In this document: positions 26,584 through 36,167 of the stretch, one piece after another
Layout of the letters: every line of letters starts with the position of its first letter
Numbering within the stretch: the stretch's first letter is position 1
DNA from: Polyangiaceae bacterium
GTDB taxonomy: Bacteria > Myxococcota > Polyangia > Polyangiales > Polyangiaceae
Direction of reading: 5' to 3'
DNA length: 47,776 nucleotides
NCBI GenBank assembly: GCA_025936205.1
Contig: JAICTU010000004.1
Span: 1 to 47,776, forward strand
The notes under the pieces: model-generated
What the model saw: the letters and a program-made list of their open reading frames with translations, nothing else
Told to the model about the DNA's origin: nothing
The model's database searches: none
Program-made: the position numbers and the translations under genes

Positions 26584-28209
26584 ATGACGATGATCTCTGT
26601 CAACGAAGTCTCGATGAACTTCGGTGCTCGCGTGCTATTTGACGGGGTGACGGTGACCTTCAACGCGGGCGAGCGCTACGGTCTCACCGGCCCCAACGGC
26701 GCGGGAAAATCCACGTTCATGAAGATCCTGGCGCGCGAGCTCGAGCCCATGTCGGGCAGTGTGCAGCTCCCGCGCCGCTTCGGGATCTTGCGCCAGGATC
26801 ACACCGCATACGATCGCTATCGTGTGATCGACGTGGTGATGATGGGCAACCAGGCGTTGTGGAAGGCCCTGGCCGAGAAGGAGCAGCTGCTCGCCAAGGG
26901 AGACGCGCTCACGGATGACGACGGTGTGCGGCTCGGCGATCTCGAGGGCGTGATCGCGGAGGAGGATGGCTACACCGCTGAAACACAAGCCGAGAGCCTG
27001 CTGGAAGGCCTGGGGATCACGGCCCAGTATCACACCGAGCCGCTGAGCGTGCTGCAGGGTGGCGACAAGGTGCGCGTGCTGCTGGCCCAGGCGCTGTTCG
27101 GAAACCCCGAGGCGCTGCTGCTCGACGAGCCTACCAACGCGCTCGACATCGCCAGCATCCGCTGGCTGGAGGGCTTCCTTCAGGACTTCCCAGGGGCGCT
27201 GGTGGTGATCAGCCACGATCGCCACTTCCTGAACGAGGTCTGCACCAAGATCGCCGACATCGATTACGAGACCATCATCGTCTACAACGGCAACTACGAC
27301 GACATGGTCGGCGCCAAGGCGGAGGCGCGTTCGTCATTGGAGCTCGCCAACGAGGCGCGCAAGAAGCGCATCGATCAGCTGCAGGAGTTCGTGCAGCGCT
27401 TCCGCGCAGGCTCGCGCGCGAGCCAGGTCAAGAGCCGCGAAAAGCAGCTGGGGCGCGAGAACAAGCTGCTCAACGATCTCAAGCGCTCGAATATCGCGCG
27501 CCCTTTCATCCGCTTCGAGATCAAGCGTCCGAGCGGCAAGCAGGTGCTGAACGTCGAGGGCTTGGCCAAGCGCTTCGGTGAGACCAAGATCGTCGAAGGC
27601 TTCAATCTGTCCGTCTTTCGCGGAGATCGCATCGCCCTGGTCGGGCGCAACGGCATCGGCAAGACGTCGCTGCTGCGGTTGCTCAAGGGCGAGCTGAAGC
27701 CCGACGAGGGCAAGGCGGAGTGGGGCTACGAGGCGTCCATCGGTTATCTTCCGCAGGACCACGCGGAGCTGATCGAGAAGTCGAACCAGACCGCGCACCA
27801 GTGGCTCTGGACCTGGAACGACGGCAGCATCGATGAGGAGAACGTGCGCGCGCTCTTCGGGCGCCTGCTGTTCACCAAGGAGGAGCCGCTCAAGCCGACG
27901 AAGGTGCTCTCCGGTGGTGAGACGGTGCGTCTGCTGCTCGCGCGCCTGATGCTGATCAAGCCCAATGTCCTGTTGCTCGACGAGCCCACCAACCACCTCG
28001 ACCTGGAGGCGATCCGCTCGCTCACGGAAGCGCTCGCCCGCTATGAGGGCACGGCGCTGTTCGTGACGCACGATCGCCAGATGGTGTCGCAGGTCGCCAC
28101 CCGCGTGCTCGAGCTTTCAGAAGCCGGCGTGACGGAGCTCAGCCCAGAACAGTTCCACGAAGGGCAGTTCTTGCTGGGGGCGGCGCGTTACCAGCGCGCA
28201 GCCAACTAG
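26584..28209 (+). CDS. ABC-F family ATPase, YbiT-like
   Basis: A soluble double-ABC protein of 541 residues with no membrane domain, of the ABC-F translation-factor group that binds the ribosomal E site. The first Walker A is GPNGAGKST (36-44) and the first Walker B LLLDEPTNALD. The second cassette has GRNGIGKTS, the canonical signature LSGGE (from residue 442) and LLLDEPTNHLD. The first signature is degenerate (LQGGDK, residue 157). A degenerate first signature, and the sequence IRWLE...ISHDRHFLN, match the YbiT subgroup. The charged interdomain linker (about 250-300) is present. ATG at 26584, or the in-frame ATG six bases later. Confidence 0.9.
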   Translation: MTMISVNEVSMNFGARVLFDGVTVTFNAGERYGLTGPNGAGKSTFMKILARELEPMSGSVQLPRRFGILRQDHTAYDRYRVIDVVMMGNQALWKALAEKEQLLAKGDALTDDDGVRLGDLEGVIAEEDGYTAETQAESLLEGLGITAQYHTEPLSVLQGGDKVRVLLAQALFGNPEALLLDEPTNALDIASIRWLEGFLQDFPGALVVISHDRHFLNEVCTKIADIDYETIIVYNGNYDDMVGAKAEARSSLELANEARKKRIDQLQEFVQRFRAGSRASQVKSREKQLGRENKLLNDLKRSNIARPFIRFEIKRPSGKQVLNVEGLAKRFGETKIVEGFNLSVFRGDRIALVGRNGIGKTSLLRLLKGELKPDEGKAEWGYEASIGYLPQDHAELIEKSNQTAHQWLWTWNDGSIDEENVRALFGRLLFTKEEPLKPTKVLSGGETVRLLLARLMLIKPNVLLLDEPTNHLDLEAIRSLTEALARYEGTALFVTHDRQMVSQVATRVLELSEAGVTELSPEQFHEGQFLLGAARYQRAAN

Positions 28210-28534
28210 CGTCATCGCCCATTGCCAGGCGCCCCGAGGTGCGGGGCGCCCCCGCAACGACGGTGCTGCTCGGCGCGTCGTCTGCCGCTAGCCGGACCTG
28301 CGAGGCTGGCGCGCGCGCAGCGTCTGCCTTGCAGATGCAGAGCACGCGCGCCCCGTGCTGCAGCCGCAGCTCATACTGGCCTGCGCCGAAACGCTCGGAC
28401 AGCCAGGCCACGGTCGGGCAGAGGGGAGTACGCCCCGCCTCTGACCAGACACTGCCCTGAATCTTTTTCAGAACGAGAACGAAATGGTCTGCGCTAGCAG
28501 ACGCAGCACCAGCGGCAGCTCGAGAAGTCATCAT
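28139..28534 (-). CDS. small hypothetical protein, C terminus uncertain
   Basis: The first 75 residues from the ATG at 28534 look protein-like: HFVLVLKKIQGSVW, CPTVAWLSERFGAGQYELRL, and GARVLCICKA. This resembles short beta-rich proteins in related genomes, though I cannot name a family. The rest of the frame is low-complexity, runs through a hairpin and overlaps the 3' end of the ABC-F gene on the other strand by 71 bases. The real gene may be shorter or frameshifted near its end. An ATG three bases further in is equally possible. Confidence 0.4.
   Translation of the reverse strand: MMTSRAAAGAASASADHFVLVLKKIQGSVWSEAGRTPLCPTVAWLSERFGAGQYELRLQHGARVLCICKADAARAPASQVRLAADDAPSSTVVAGAPRTSGRLAMGDDASWLRAGNAPPPARTALRGTVLG
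28228..28250 (+). terminator. hairpin after the ABC-F gene
   Basis: A perfect 9-bp stem GGCGCCCCG / CGGGGCGCC with a 5-base loop, 19 bases after the ABC-F stop. It has no T-run. Its right arm is shared with the 17-bp palindrome at 28240, so the two structures would compete. Confidence 0.5.
28240..28256. repeat. 17-bp GC palindrome, copy 2
   Basis: TGCGGGG, spacer CGC, CCCCGCA: same stem and spacing as the copy at 23507, with a different 3-base centre. Confidence 0.65.
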
Positions 28535-28542
28535 GATCGGAG

Positions 28543-28589
28543 TGCGGGGAGGCCCCGCAGAAATCGCGGGGTGCGGGGGAGGCCCCCGC
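28543..28589. repeat. 17-bp GC palindrome, copies 3 and 4
   Basis: Copy 3 (28543-28559) is TGCGGGG, spacer AGG, CCCCGCA, followed by GAA as at 23524. Copy 4 (28573-28589) is GCGGGGG, spacer AGG, CCCCCGC. Both lie just upstream of the small hypothetical gene. Confidence 0.7.
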
Positions 28590-28718
28590 CGAGCGTAGTT
28601 GTGAGCGAGCGCAACCGTCGGGCTTCCAAACGCTCGACGCGCCGCGCTCGTGACCGTCTGGGGAAAGACGGCGAGGGGTGATCGCATTTTCAGACCGCAC
28701 GCGCCGGCGTCAAGAGGA

Positions 28719-30302
<1,584 letters not shown>

Positions 30303-30448
30303 GGCTTCAAAACTGGGAGCGAGCTTGCTGGGGCAAACGCCCTCCTAGTACCTCGTGCCGCTGGACGCGATGAGAATTTCGCCGCGCCGGCGCTGAAGGC
30401 TCGAAAATTCCTGCGTCCTCGGCGCTGCGCAGCACGTGCCTGCCGATG

Positions 30449-31162
30449 TTACTGCCGCCGGCCCTTGAACGAGTAGCTGAGGCTCCCGTCGAGCTCTTCT
30501 TCGGCCAGGGCCACGCTCAGCGTACCTTCGGCCTCCATGCTCAAGCGATCGCCGCTGAGCAGCACTGTGCCGGAGGTGAGCTCGGCGTTGATGGCGCCTT
30601 CACCCTCGGCGGTGAAGCAGGGCTGACCGCCGTCGAGCTGAGCGGAATTATCCTGGATCTCGGCGGTGAGCTCGCACAGATCGCTGCCGTTCTCGCTGTT
30701 GATCAGCACGACGCGCAGCTGGGTCGGCGACGCGCTCTCGATGCGGATGCGCGCCTTGTCGTCCAGCTCCTGCCGCTCCGGCATGCCCGAGATACGGAAG
30801 ATCGCGACGTCTTTGCCGGCGAACAGGCCCGCAAAATTCGCAGCTCCCGCGCCGGCGCGCTTGGCCGCGTCGCTCGCGGGTTCGTCGGCCTCCTCGGGTT
30901 CGCTCGAGTCCGGTGTGTCACTGGCCTCCGCGCGCGCGACAGGCGGCGAGCTGGGCGCGGGAGCGGCGTGCCCCACGGCGGATCGCCGGAGCGGATGCGC
31001 AGCCTTGGGTTCCGCCGCCAGCGCCTGCTGCTCCGCCACCGCGAGCGGTCCCAGGCCGAGCGGGGTGCTGCTGGCCTTCGGGGCACAACCCGAGCCAGCT
31101 GCGGCCGCGAAAGCCAGCGCCAGCAGCGACGAAGCGGGATTCTGCACGAGCCGCATGTTCAT
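30449..31162 (-). CDS. hypothetical lipoprotein
   Basis: A 237-residue predicted lipoprotein of unknown function. The ATG at 31162 begins a signal peptide ending at GSGC. A long Ala/Pro/Ser/Glu-rich spacer follows to about residue 105, then a compact beta-rich domain with repeated short strands (VAIFRISGMP, LRVVLINSENGSDLCEL, GTVLLSGDRLSMEAEGTLSVAL), ending SYSFKGRRQ. The domain looks like a small beta-sandwich. It lies between prfC and purB on the same strand with gaps of 146 and 70 bases. Confidence 0.75.
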   Translation of the reverse strand: MNMRLVQNPASSLLALAFAAAAGSGCAPKASSTPLGLGPLAVAEQQALAAEPKAAHPLRRSAVGHAAPAPSSPPVARAEASDTPDSSEPEEADEPASDAAKRAGAGAANFAGLFAGKDVAIFRISGMPERQELDDKARIRIESASPTQLRVVLINSENGSDLCELTAEIQDNSAQLDGGQPCFTAEGEGAINAELTSGTVLLSGDRLSMEAEGTLSVALAEEELDGSLSYSFKGRRQ

Positions 31163-31232
31163 TGGCGATCTGAACCCAGCAGCCAAGAGCGTCAAGCGGC
31201 TCGGTGGCCGGCGACGCGTCGAAGGGCAGGGC

Positions 31233-32666
31233 TCAGAGCAAGCGACCGGGGTGATACTTGGCGGCTTCCGGGCAGCGCTCGAGCCAGCGCTCCACTTGCG
31301 CGACGAAGTGGGCAACCTGGGCCTGCGCAGCGCCCGACAGCGACAGCGGGGCCCCGAGCATTTGTTCGAGCTGCGCCGCGGAGAGCGGCAGCGCCGGGTC
31401 CGCGCCCAGACGCGCGATCAGATCGTTGTCCGCGACGCGCCCGTTGCGCAGATCGTCGGCGACCTGGATCGCATGCTTCTGGATCAGCGCGTGCGCGCGC
31501 TCGCGCCCGAGACCGGCGCGCGTCGCCGCCGTCAGCAGCTTGGTCACGCTCAAGAACGGTAGGTAGCGCGAGAGCTCGCGGGCGATGCTGGCCGGGAATG
31601 CGCCGAAGTCGTCGAGCACGTGCAGCAAGGTCTCGAACAAGCCGTCCAGCGCGAAGAAAGCGTCGGGCAGGGCCACGCGCCGCACCACTGAGCAGCTCAC
31701 ATCGCCCTCATTCCACTGGTCGCCGCTCAATGCGAGCAGCATACCGGCGTAGCCCCCCAGGATGGCCGTGAGCCCGTTGATGCGCTCGCAGGAGCGCGCA
31801 TTCATCTTGTGTGGCATCGCCGAGGAGCCGACCTGGCCCTGGCGGAAGCCCTCTGTGACCAGCTCCTGCCCCGCCATCAGGCGTAGCGTCTTGGCGAGGC
31901 TGGACGGGCCGGAGGCGAGCTCGCGCAGGGTGTTGACCACCTGCAGGTCGAGCGAGCGCGGATACACCTGTCCCACGCTGTTCAAGCACTGCTTGAAGCC
32001 GAGGTGTTGGGCCACGCGCTGCTCCAGCTCCGCCAGCTTGTCGAAGTCCCCGTTCAGCACATCCAGCTGGTCCTGCTGGGTGCCGACCGGGCCCTTCAAG
32101 CCGCGCAGCGGATACTCGTCGATCAGGTGCTCCAGCGCCTGCAGGCCGAGCAGCAGCTCCTCACCGGCGTTGGCGAAGCGCTTGCCCAGCGTCGTCACCT
32201 GGGCGGGCACGTTGTGCGAGCGCCCTACGATCGGCACGTCGGCGAACTGCGTGGCCAGGCTGCCCAGGCGCGCCAGGCTGGCGACCGCCTGCGTGCGGAT
32301 CGAGAGCAGCGCGTTCCGGATCTGCAGCTGCTCGACGTTCTCGGTCAGATCGCGCGAGGTCATCCCGCGGTGGATGTGCTCGAAGCCCGCCAGCTCGCAG
32401 AACTCTTCGATGCGCGCTTTCACGTCGTGGCGGGTGCGCTCCTCGCGTGCCTCGATCGAGCGCAGGTCGATCTGGCCGATCACGCGCTGATACGCCTCGA
32501 TCGCGTCTGCCGGGATGGATACGCCCAGATCCCGTTGCGCTTTCAGCACCGCGATCCACAGCTGGCGCTCCAGCAGGATCTTGTGCTCGGCGGACCACAG
32601 CTGTTGCATGCCGGCGCTCGCGTAGCGCGCAGCCAGGACGTTCGGGATGGGAGAGGGGGAGGCCAT
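31233..32666 (-). CDS. purB: adenylosuccinate lyase
   Basis: A 477-residue fumarase/aspartase-superfamily enzyme that splits adenylosuccinate to AMP and SAICAR to AICAR in purine synthesis. The three conserved regions are visible: HIHRGMTSRDLTEN (with the substrate-binding His/Thr), the region 2 GRSHNVPAQVTTLGKRF with its catalytic His, and the signature loop GSSAMPHKMNARSCE. The longer purB form with YASAGMQQLWS at the start matches the group seen in many deltaproteobacteria. The ATG at 32666 begins a short Ser/Pro lead. It is divergent from the HtrA gene. Confidence 0.93.
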   Translation of the reverse strand: MASPSPIPNVLAARYASAGMQQLWSAEHKILLERQLWIAVLKAQRDLGVSIPADAIEAYQRVIGQIDLRSIEAREERTRHDVKARIEEFCELAGFEHIHRGMTSRDLTENVEQLQIRNALLSIRTQAVASLARLGSLATQFADVPIVGRSHNVPAQVTTLGKRFANAGEELLLGLQALEHLIDEYPLRGLKGPVGTQQDQLDVLNGDFDKLAELEQRVAQHLGFKQCLNSVGQVYPRSLDLQVVNTLRELASGPSSLAKTLRLMAGQELVTEGFRQGQVGSSAMPHKMNARSCERINGLTAILGGYAGMLLALSGDQWNEGDVSCSVVRRVALPDAFFALDGLFETLLHVLDDFGAFPASIARELSRYLPFLSVTKLLTAATRAGLGRERAHALIQKHAIQVADDLRNGRVADNDLIARLGADPALPLSAAQLEQMLGAPLSLSGAAQAQVAHFVAQVERWLERCPEAAKYHPGRLL

Positions 32667-32832
32667 GTTTCTCGATGGGGCTTTGCGCGCTCGGCGCGCG
32701 GCGTCAACTAGCGGAAGTCCGCGCCACAATCCAGCGCCAGAGTCCGCGCGGGTGGGGCATCCGGGGATTGCGGCTGGGTTGAAAGCGGCCTTGGGCGTTG
32801 ACAGATCGCGGGATCTCGCGGAATGAAAAGCC

Positions 32833-34092
32833 ATGTTTCGCCTCTGGACCCCGGTGATCCGGCGCTGGTTTTCGAGCGTGGCGTTCGCGCTGGCGGTGTG
32901 CGCTCTGGGCACCTGCCACGAGCGCCAGGCGGAAAATGCCCCTGAAGCGAAGCCGCGGCCGAGTGCGAGCTTGCCGGAGCAGATGCCCGATCTGCGGGGA
33001 GGCCCGGCAGCACCGGCACCCGCCTCCCAGGACTCGTCGCTCGGCTCACCGGCGGCCCCCACCGCGCCCACGCCGGCGCCGGTCCCGGCGCCGCCCCCGA
33101 TCGCGGCCCTGGGCCCCAATTCCAAGACCGAGGACGAGCGCAATTCCATCAGCGTGTTCGAGGCGGTGGCACCCTCCACCGTGTTCGTTACCAACAAGCG
33201 CGCGGTGATCGACCCCTTCCGGCGCGCCGTGGAGGAAGTGCCGGCGGGCACCGGCTCCGGCTTCATCTGGGACAACAAGGGGCACGTGGTGACGAACCAT
33301 CACGTGGTGCAGGGCGCGCAATCGCTCTCGGTGACGCTCTATGATCACCGCACCTTTGACGCGAAGGTGGTCGGTACGGATTCGCGCAAGGACATCGCGG
33401 TGGTGCTGTTGCAGGATGCACCGAACAACCTGCGGCCGATCCGGGTCGAGAAAGGGCTCGATCTGGCCGTCGGTCAGAAGACGCTGGCCATCGGCAATCC
33501 CTTCGGTCTCGACCAGACGCTGACCACCGGCATCGTGAGCGCGCTCGGGCGCAGCGTACCCGGCGACCACGGGGTCACCATCCGCGACATGGTGCAGACC
33601 GATGCCGCGATCAATCCGGGCAACTCGGGCGGACCGCTGCTCGACTCCAGCGGCCGCTTGATCGGCATGAACACCATGATTTTCAGCCGCAGTGGGTCGT
33701 CCGCGGGCATCGGCTTCGCGGTGCCTGTCAGCTCGATCGCTCGCGTGGTGCCGCAGATCATCAAGGGCGGCAAGTCCGAGCAGATCGGCATCGGCGTGGT
33801 GATCGACCCCGACCAGCGCCTGGAGCGCAACTACCACATTCGCGGCGTGCTGGTGCTGCGGGTGGCGGAAGATGGGCCCGCTGCCAAGGCCGGCCTGCGC
33901 GGCACGGCGATGAGCCGAGGCGGTGTTTCCTTTGGCGATATCATCGTCGGGATCGATTCCGAGCCGGTCAACGACTATGACGACCTGTACACGATCCTCG
34001 ATCGGCACCAGCCGAACGACAAGGTCAAGCTGACCGTCGTCCGTGGCGATCAGAAGCTGCAGATCCCGATCACGCTGACGTTGCTGCCGTGA
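32833..34092 (+). CDS. HtrA/DegP-like serine protease with PDZ domain
   Basis: Periplasmic or envelope quality-control protease of 419 residues. An N-terminal hydrophobic segment ends near LGTC, which could be a signal peptide or weak lipobox. A Pro/Ala-rich spacer of about 60 residues follows. The trypsin-like domain has the triad His157 (TNHHV), Asp187 (KDIAVVLL) and Ser265 (GNSGGP). One C-terminal PDZ domain (about 320-415) contains GVLVLRVAEDGPAAKAGL and GDIIVGIDSEPVNDYDDL. A TTGACA at 32798 lies upstream but without a good -10 box. It is 28 bases upstream of a patatin gene and may be co-transcribed with it. Confidence 0.92.
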   Translation: MFRLWTPVIRRWFSSVAFALAVCALGTCHERQAENAPEAKPRPSASLPEQMPDLRGGPAAPAPASQDSSLGSPAAPTAPTPAPVPAPPPIAALGPNSKTEDERNSISVFEAVAPSTVFVTNKRAVIDPFRRAVEEVPAGTGSGFIWDNKGHVVTNHHVVQGAQSLSVTLYDHRTFDAKVVGTDSRKDIAVVLLQDAPNNLRPIRVEKGLDLAVGQKTLAIGNPFGLDQTLTTGIVSALGRSVPGDHGVTIRDMVQTDAAINPGNSGGPLLDSSGRLIGMNTMIFSRSGSSAGIGFAVPVSSIARVVPQIIKGGKSEQIGIGVVIDPDQRLERNYHIRGVLVLRVAEDGPAAKAGLRGTAMSRGGVSFGDIIVGIDSEPVNDYDDLYTILDRHQPNDKVKLTVVRGDQKLQIPITLTLLP

Positions 34093-34120
34093 AGGCGCAC
34101 GCGCTGAAAGCGAGGCGGAA

Positions 34121-35035
34121 ATGAAGCTAGTTCTCGAAGGCGGCGGCGCACGCGCTGCGTATTCGGCGGGGCTGGTCCATGCGCTGGCGAACGCCGGAGT
34201 GCGTCCGCGCGTGGTGATCGGCTGCTCGTCGGGCTCGATCAACGCGGCGTTCTTTGCCTCCGGCCAGACCCAGACCGTGTGCGACCTGTGGGCGAACTAC
34301 GTGCCCGGCAAGCACTTCATCAGCTGGCGCCGGCACTTCACGCCCTTCGCGGAGCCGGGCCTGGCCATCGATGACATGCTCGATCGGGTGATCGTCGGGG
34401 GCGGCTTGCTGGACGCGGCCGCGGCCACGCGCGGCAATCCGGCTCTGTACGTCGCCGCCACCGACCTCGCGACAGGCCGCGGCGTGCTCGCGCAACCGAC
34501 GCGCCACAACGTGATCGAGTGGCTGCGCGCCTCGCTGGCGCTGCCGGTCGGCTACAACCGCATCGTGAGCATCGAGGGCCGTAGCTACGTCGATGGCGGC
34601 GTGGCCATGCCCGTGCCCTTTGACGAGCCCATCACCACTCCCTGCCCGGAGCCGACGGTGGTGGTGCTCACGCGCAAGATGGACACCGCCAAGGCTCCGC
34701 CCAACTGGTGGGAGCGCGCCTTCATCTGGTCCAGCGTGCCGCGCGCGGCGCGGGCCGCCACCTTGCGCCAGCACGAGCTACACAACGCGGTCATGGCCCG
34801 CCTGCGCGCAGCCGTGGCGCGCAAGGAGGTCATGCTCGTGAATCCGCCGGACGATCTCACGCTGCGCCGCTTCACGCGCGACGCCACCAGCCTGCGCGCC
34901 GGCATCGAGCTAGGCAAGCGCGTCGGCGCGGAATTGGCCCGCACATTGCTCCAAGCCGTACCCGCGGAAGCGGTCCAGGGGTCCAGGGGTCCAGGGATCC
35001 AGGAAAGAGCGGACCAGAGGGATCAAGGGGCCTAG
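34121..35035 (+). CDS. patatin-like phospholipase, repeat-modified C terminus
   Basis: A 304-residue patatin-family acyl hydrolase with no signal peptide. The oxyanion loop is EGGGARAAYSAG, the nucleophile Ser36 lies in GCSSGS, and Asp158 in YVDGG completes the dyad. It is more compact than the patatin at 22094 and belongs to the RssA/YjjU-like size class. The last 20 or so codons are encoded in a run of 8-bp repeats (34972-35003) and read QGSRGPGIQ..., unlike the family. The natural C terminus may therefore have been extended or altered by repeat expansion. Confidence 0.88.
   Translation: MKLVLEGGGARAAYSAGLVHALANAGVRPRVVIGCSSGSINAAFFASGQTQTVCDLWANYVPGKHFISWRRHFTPFAEPGLAIDDMLDRVIVGGGLLDAAAATRGNPALYVAATDLATGRGVLAQPTRHNVIEWLRASLALPVGYNRIVSIEGRSYVDGGVAMPVPFDEPITTPCPEPTVVVLTRKMDTAKAPPNWWERAFIWSSVPRAARAATLRQHELHNAVMARLRAAVARKEVMLVNPPDDLTLRRFTRDATSLRAGIELGKRVGAELARTLLQAVPAEAVQGSRGPGIQERADQRDQGA
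34972..35003. repeat. 8-bp tandem repeat inside the patatin 3' end
   Basis: Three perfect copies of GGTCCAGG and a fourth GATCCAGG in head-to-tail order. Eight is not a multiple of three, so gain or loss of one unit shifts the frame of the last codons. Confidence 0.85.
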
Positions 35036-35104
35036 CAGGGTGATGCCCGGAGCGGCCGAGCACCGACCAGGCGGTGCAGCTCCATGCACCCGGGGGGCTC
35101 TGCG

Positions 35105-35150
35105 GCATCGAGCTGAGGTTTCCATGGAAACCTCAACTGCGCCTCGATGC
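35105..35150. repeat. nested perfect palindrome between convergent genes
   Basis: A 22-bp perfect palindrome at 35114-35135 (left half TGAGGTTTCCA, right half TGGAAACCTCA, NcoI-type centre CCATGG) is enclosed by an outer inverted repeat GCATCGAG (35105-35112) and CTCGATGC (35143-35150). It lies between the convergent patatin and GAF genes. The rest of the 196-base gap (35036-35231) holds nothing else I recognise. Confidence 0.8.
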
Positions 35151-35231
35151 ACCCATGCCGCCGATGCCCCGCTGCGCGCGAAATTGGCGGGGGTCTTTCG
35201 GGCCCCCGATCCTTTGATCGCTCGACCCGTC

Positions 35232-35987
35232 TCAGTCGCACAGCCCTTGCAGCCGCTCGACAATGGAGTCACTGAGCTCCTCCAGCACGTCGAGGTCCGT
35301 CTGACGGAAGGCGTGGTCATAGCGGCCCAGCTCGATCAGGCCGCGTGTTTCACCAAAGGTCACCGGCACCACCGCCACGCCGGAGACGCGCGGATGTGCG
35401 ACGGTACTCAAGCGACGCGCGCTGCAGCGCGCCCAGTCGTCTTGATCGGGTGAACCGAGCAGCGCGTCGTCGCCATGAGCGACGAGCCGGGCGTCGTCGT
35501 TCCAGGGCACCACTTCTCCGAGGTTCTGGCGCAGGCCGGGGCCGTGCACGCAGGAGGTGACCAGGCCGATGTGCGGCGGCAGCGGGCGGTGCACCACGCC
35601 CACGCTGGCCCGCGTGGTCTGCACGGCGATCTCGAGCGCCTTCTGCAGTAGCTTTTCTCCCTGCTGGATGCCCGCCAGGGCCCCGGGGTCCACGCTCGGG
35701 CCGCGCAATGCCTGCGCGACGGGCTCGATCGTGGGGTTCTTCTGCTGGGAGAATTGCCAGCGCCGCAGCGAGCGAATCTCGCGGATGTTGTTCTGCTGGC
35801 GCCAGTTGGACCAGGCGTATTGCGCCACGAAACAGTCGCGGCTCACCCGGCCGTGAGCGATACCGCGCAGGAGCAGGTTGGTGTTGACGGGACCGACCAC
35901 CTTGCTGCCGTTGGTCACGTACCAATCGTTGCCGCGAGCGCCGCGCGTCGCTCGGGCTTTGGTGATTCGATCCGATAGGTTGGACAT
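35232..35987 (-). CDS. GYF-like domain plus GAF domain protein
   Basis: A 251-residue cytoplasmic protein. The N-terminal 70 residues resemble the bacterial GYF_2 (DUF4339) domain: WYVTNGSKVVGPVNTNLLLRGI, with WSNWRQQNNIREI closing it. After a short linker, a GAF-like domain runs from about residue 110 to the end (LLQKALEIAVQTTRASVGVVH, GVAVVPVTFGETRGLIELGR). There is no kinase or output domain. It is probably a signalling adaptor that recognises a small ligand through GAF. It begins at ATG, 181 bases from the divergent transporter gene. Confidence 0.75.
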   Translation of the reverse strand: MSNLSDRITKARATRGARGNDWYVTNGSKVVGPVNTNLLLRGIAHGRVSRDCFVAQYAWSNWRQQNNIREIRSLRRWQFSQQKNPTIEPVAQALRGPSVDPGALAGIQQGEKLLQKALEIAVQTTRASVGVVHRPLPPHIGLVTSCVHGPGLRQNLGEVVPWNDDARLVAHGDDALLGSPDQDDWARCSARRLSTVAHPRVSGVAVVPVTFGETRGLIELGRYDHAFRQTDLDVLEELSDSIVERLQGLCD

Positions 35988-36167
35988 CGAAACGGTTCTC
36001 CTGCGGGGCGCCCCGACCTGGGCGCGGGCAGGCCGCGGGGGCGACCTTTGCTCAATTGTTCCCGAAGCGCCGCGAAGCGGCCAAACATTGGGATATTCGT
36101 GTGGATCGACTTATCAAAGGCGTTCCCGCTCCGAGCGCTTCCGTCTAGATTCGCCGCCCTCCCGCGC

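Noticed and set aside
27052..27066. Degenerate first ABC signature LQGGDK as a loss-of-function sign
   Set aside because: YbiT-type ABC-F proteins normally have a non-canonical first signature, and the Walker motifs are intact.
32798..32826. TTGACA promoter before the HtrA gene
   Set aside because: The sequence 17 bases downstream (GAATGA) is a poor -10 box only 6 bases before the ATG.
31163..33278. Upstream extensions of the lipoprotein and purB frames
   Set aside because: They have no family similarity and run across intergenic DNA; the internal ATGs begin signal peptide or conserved domain.
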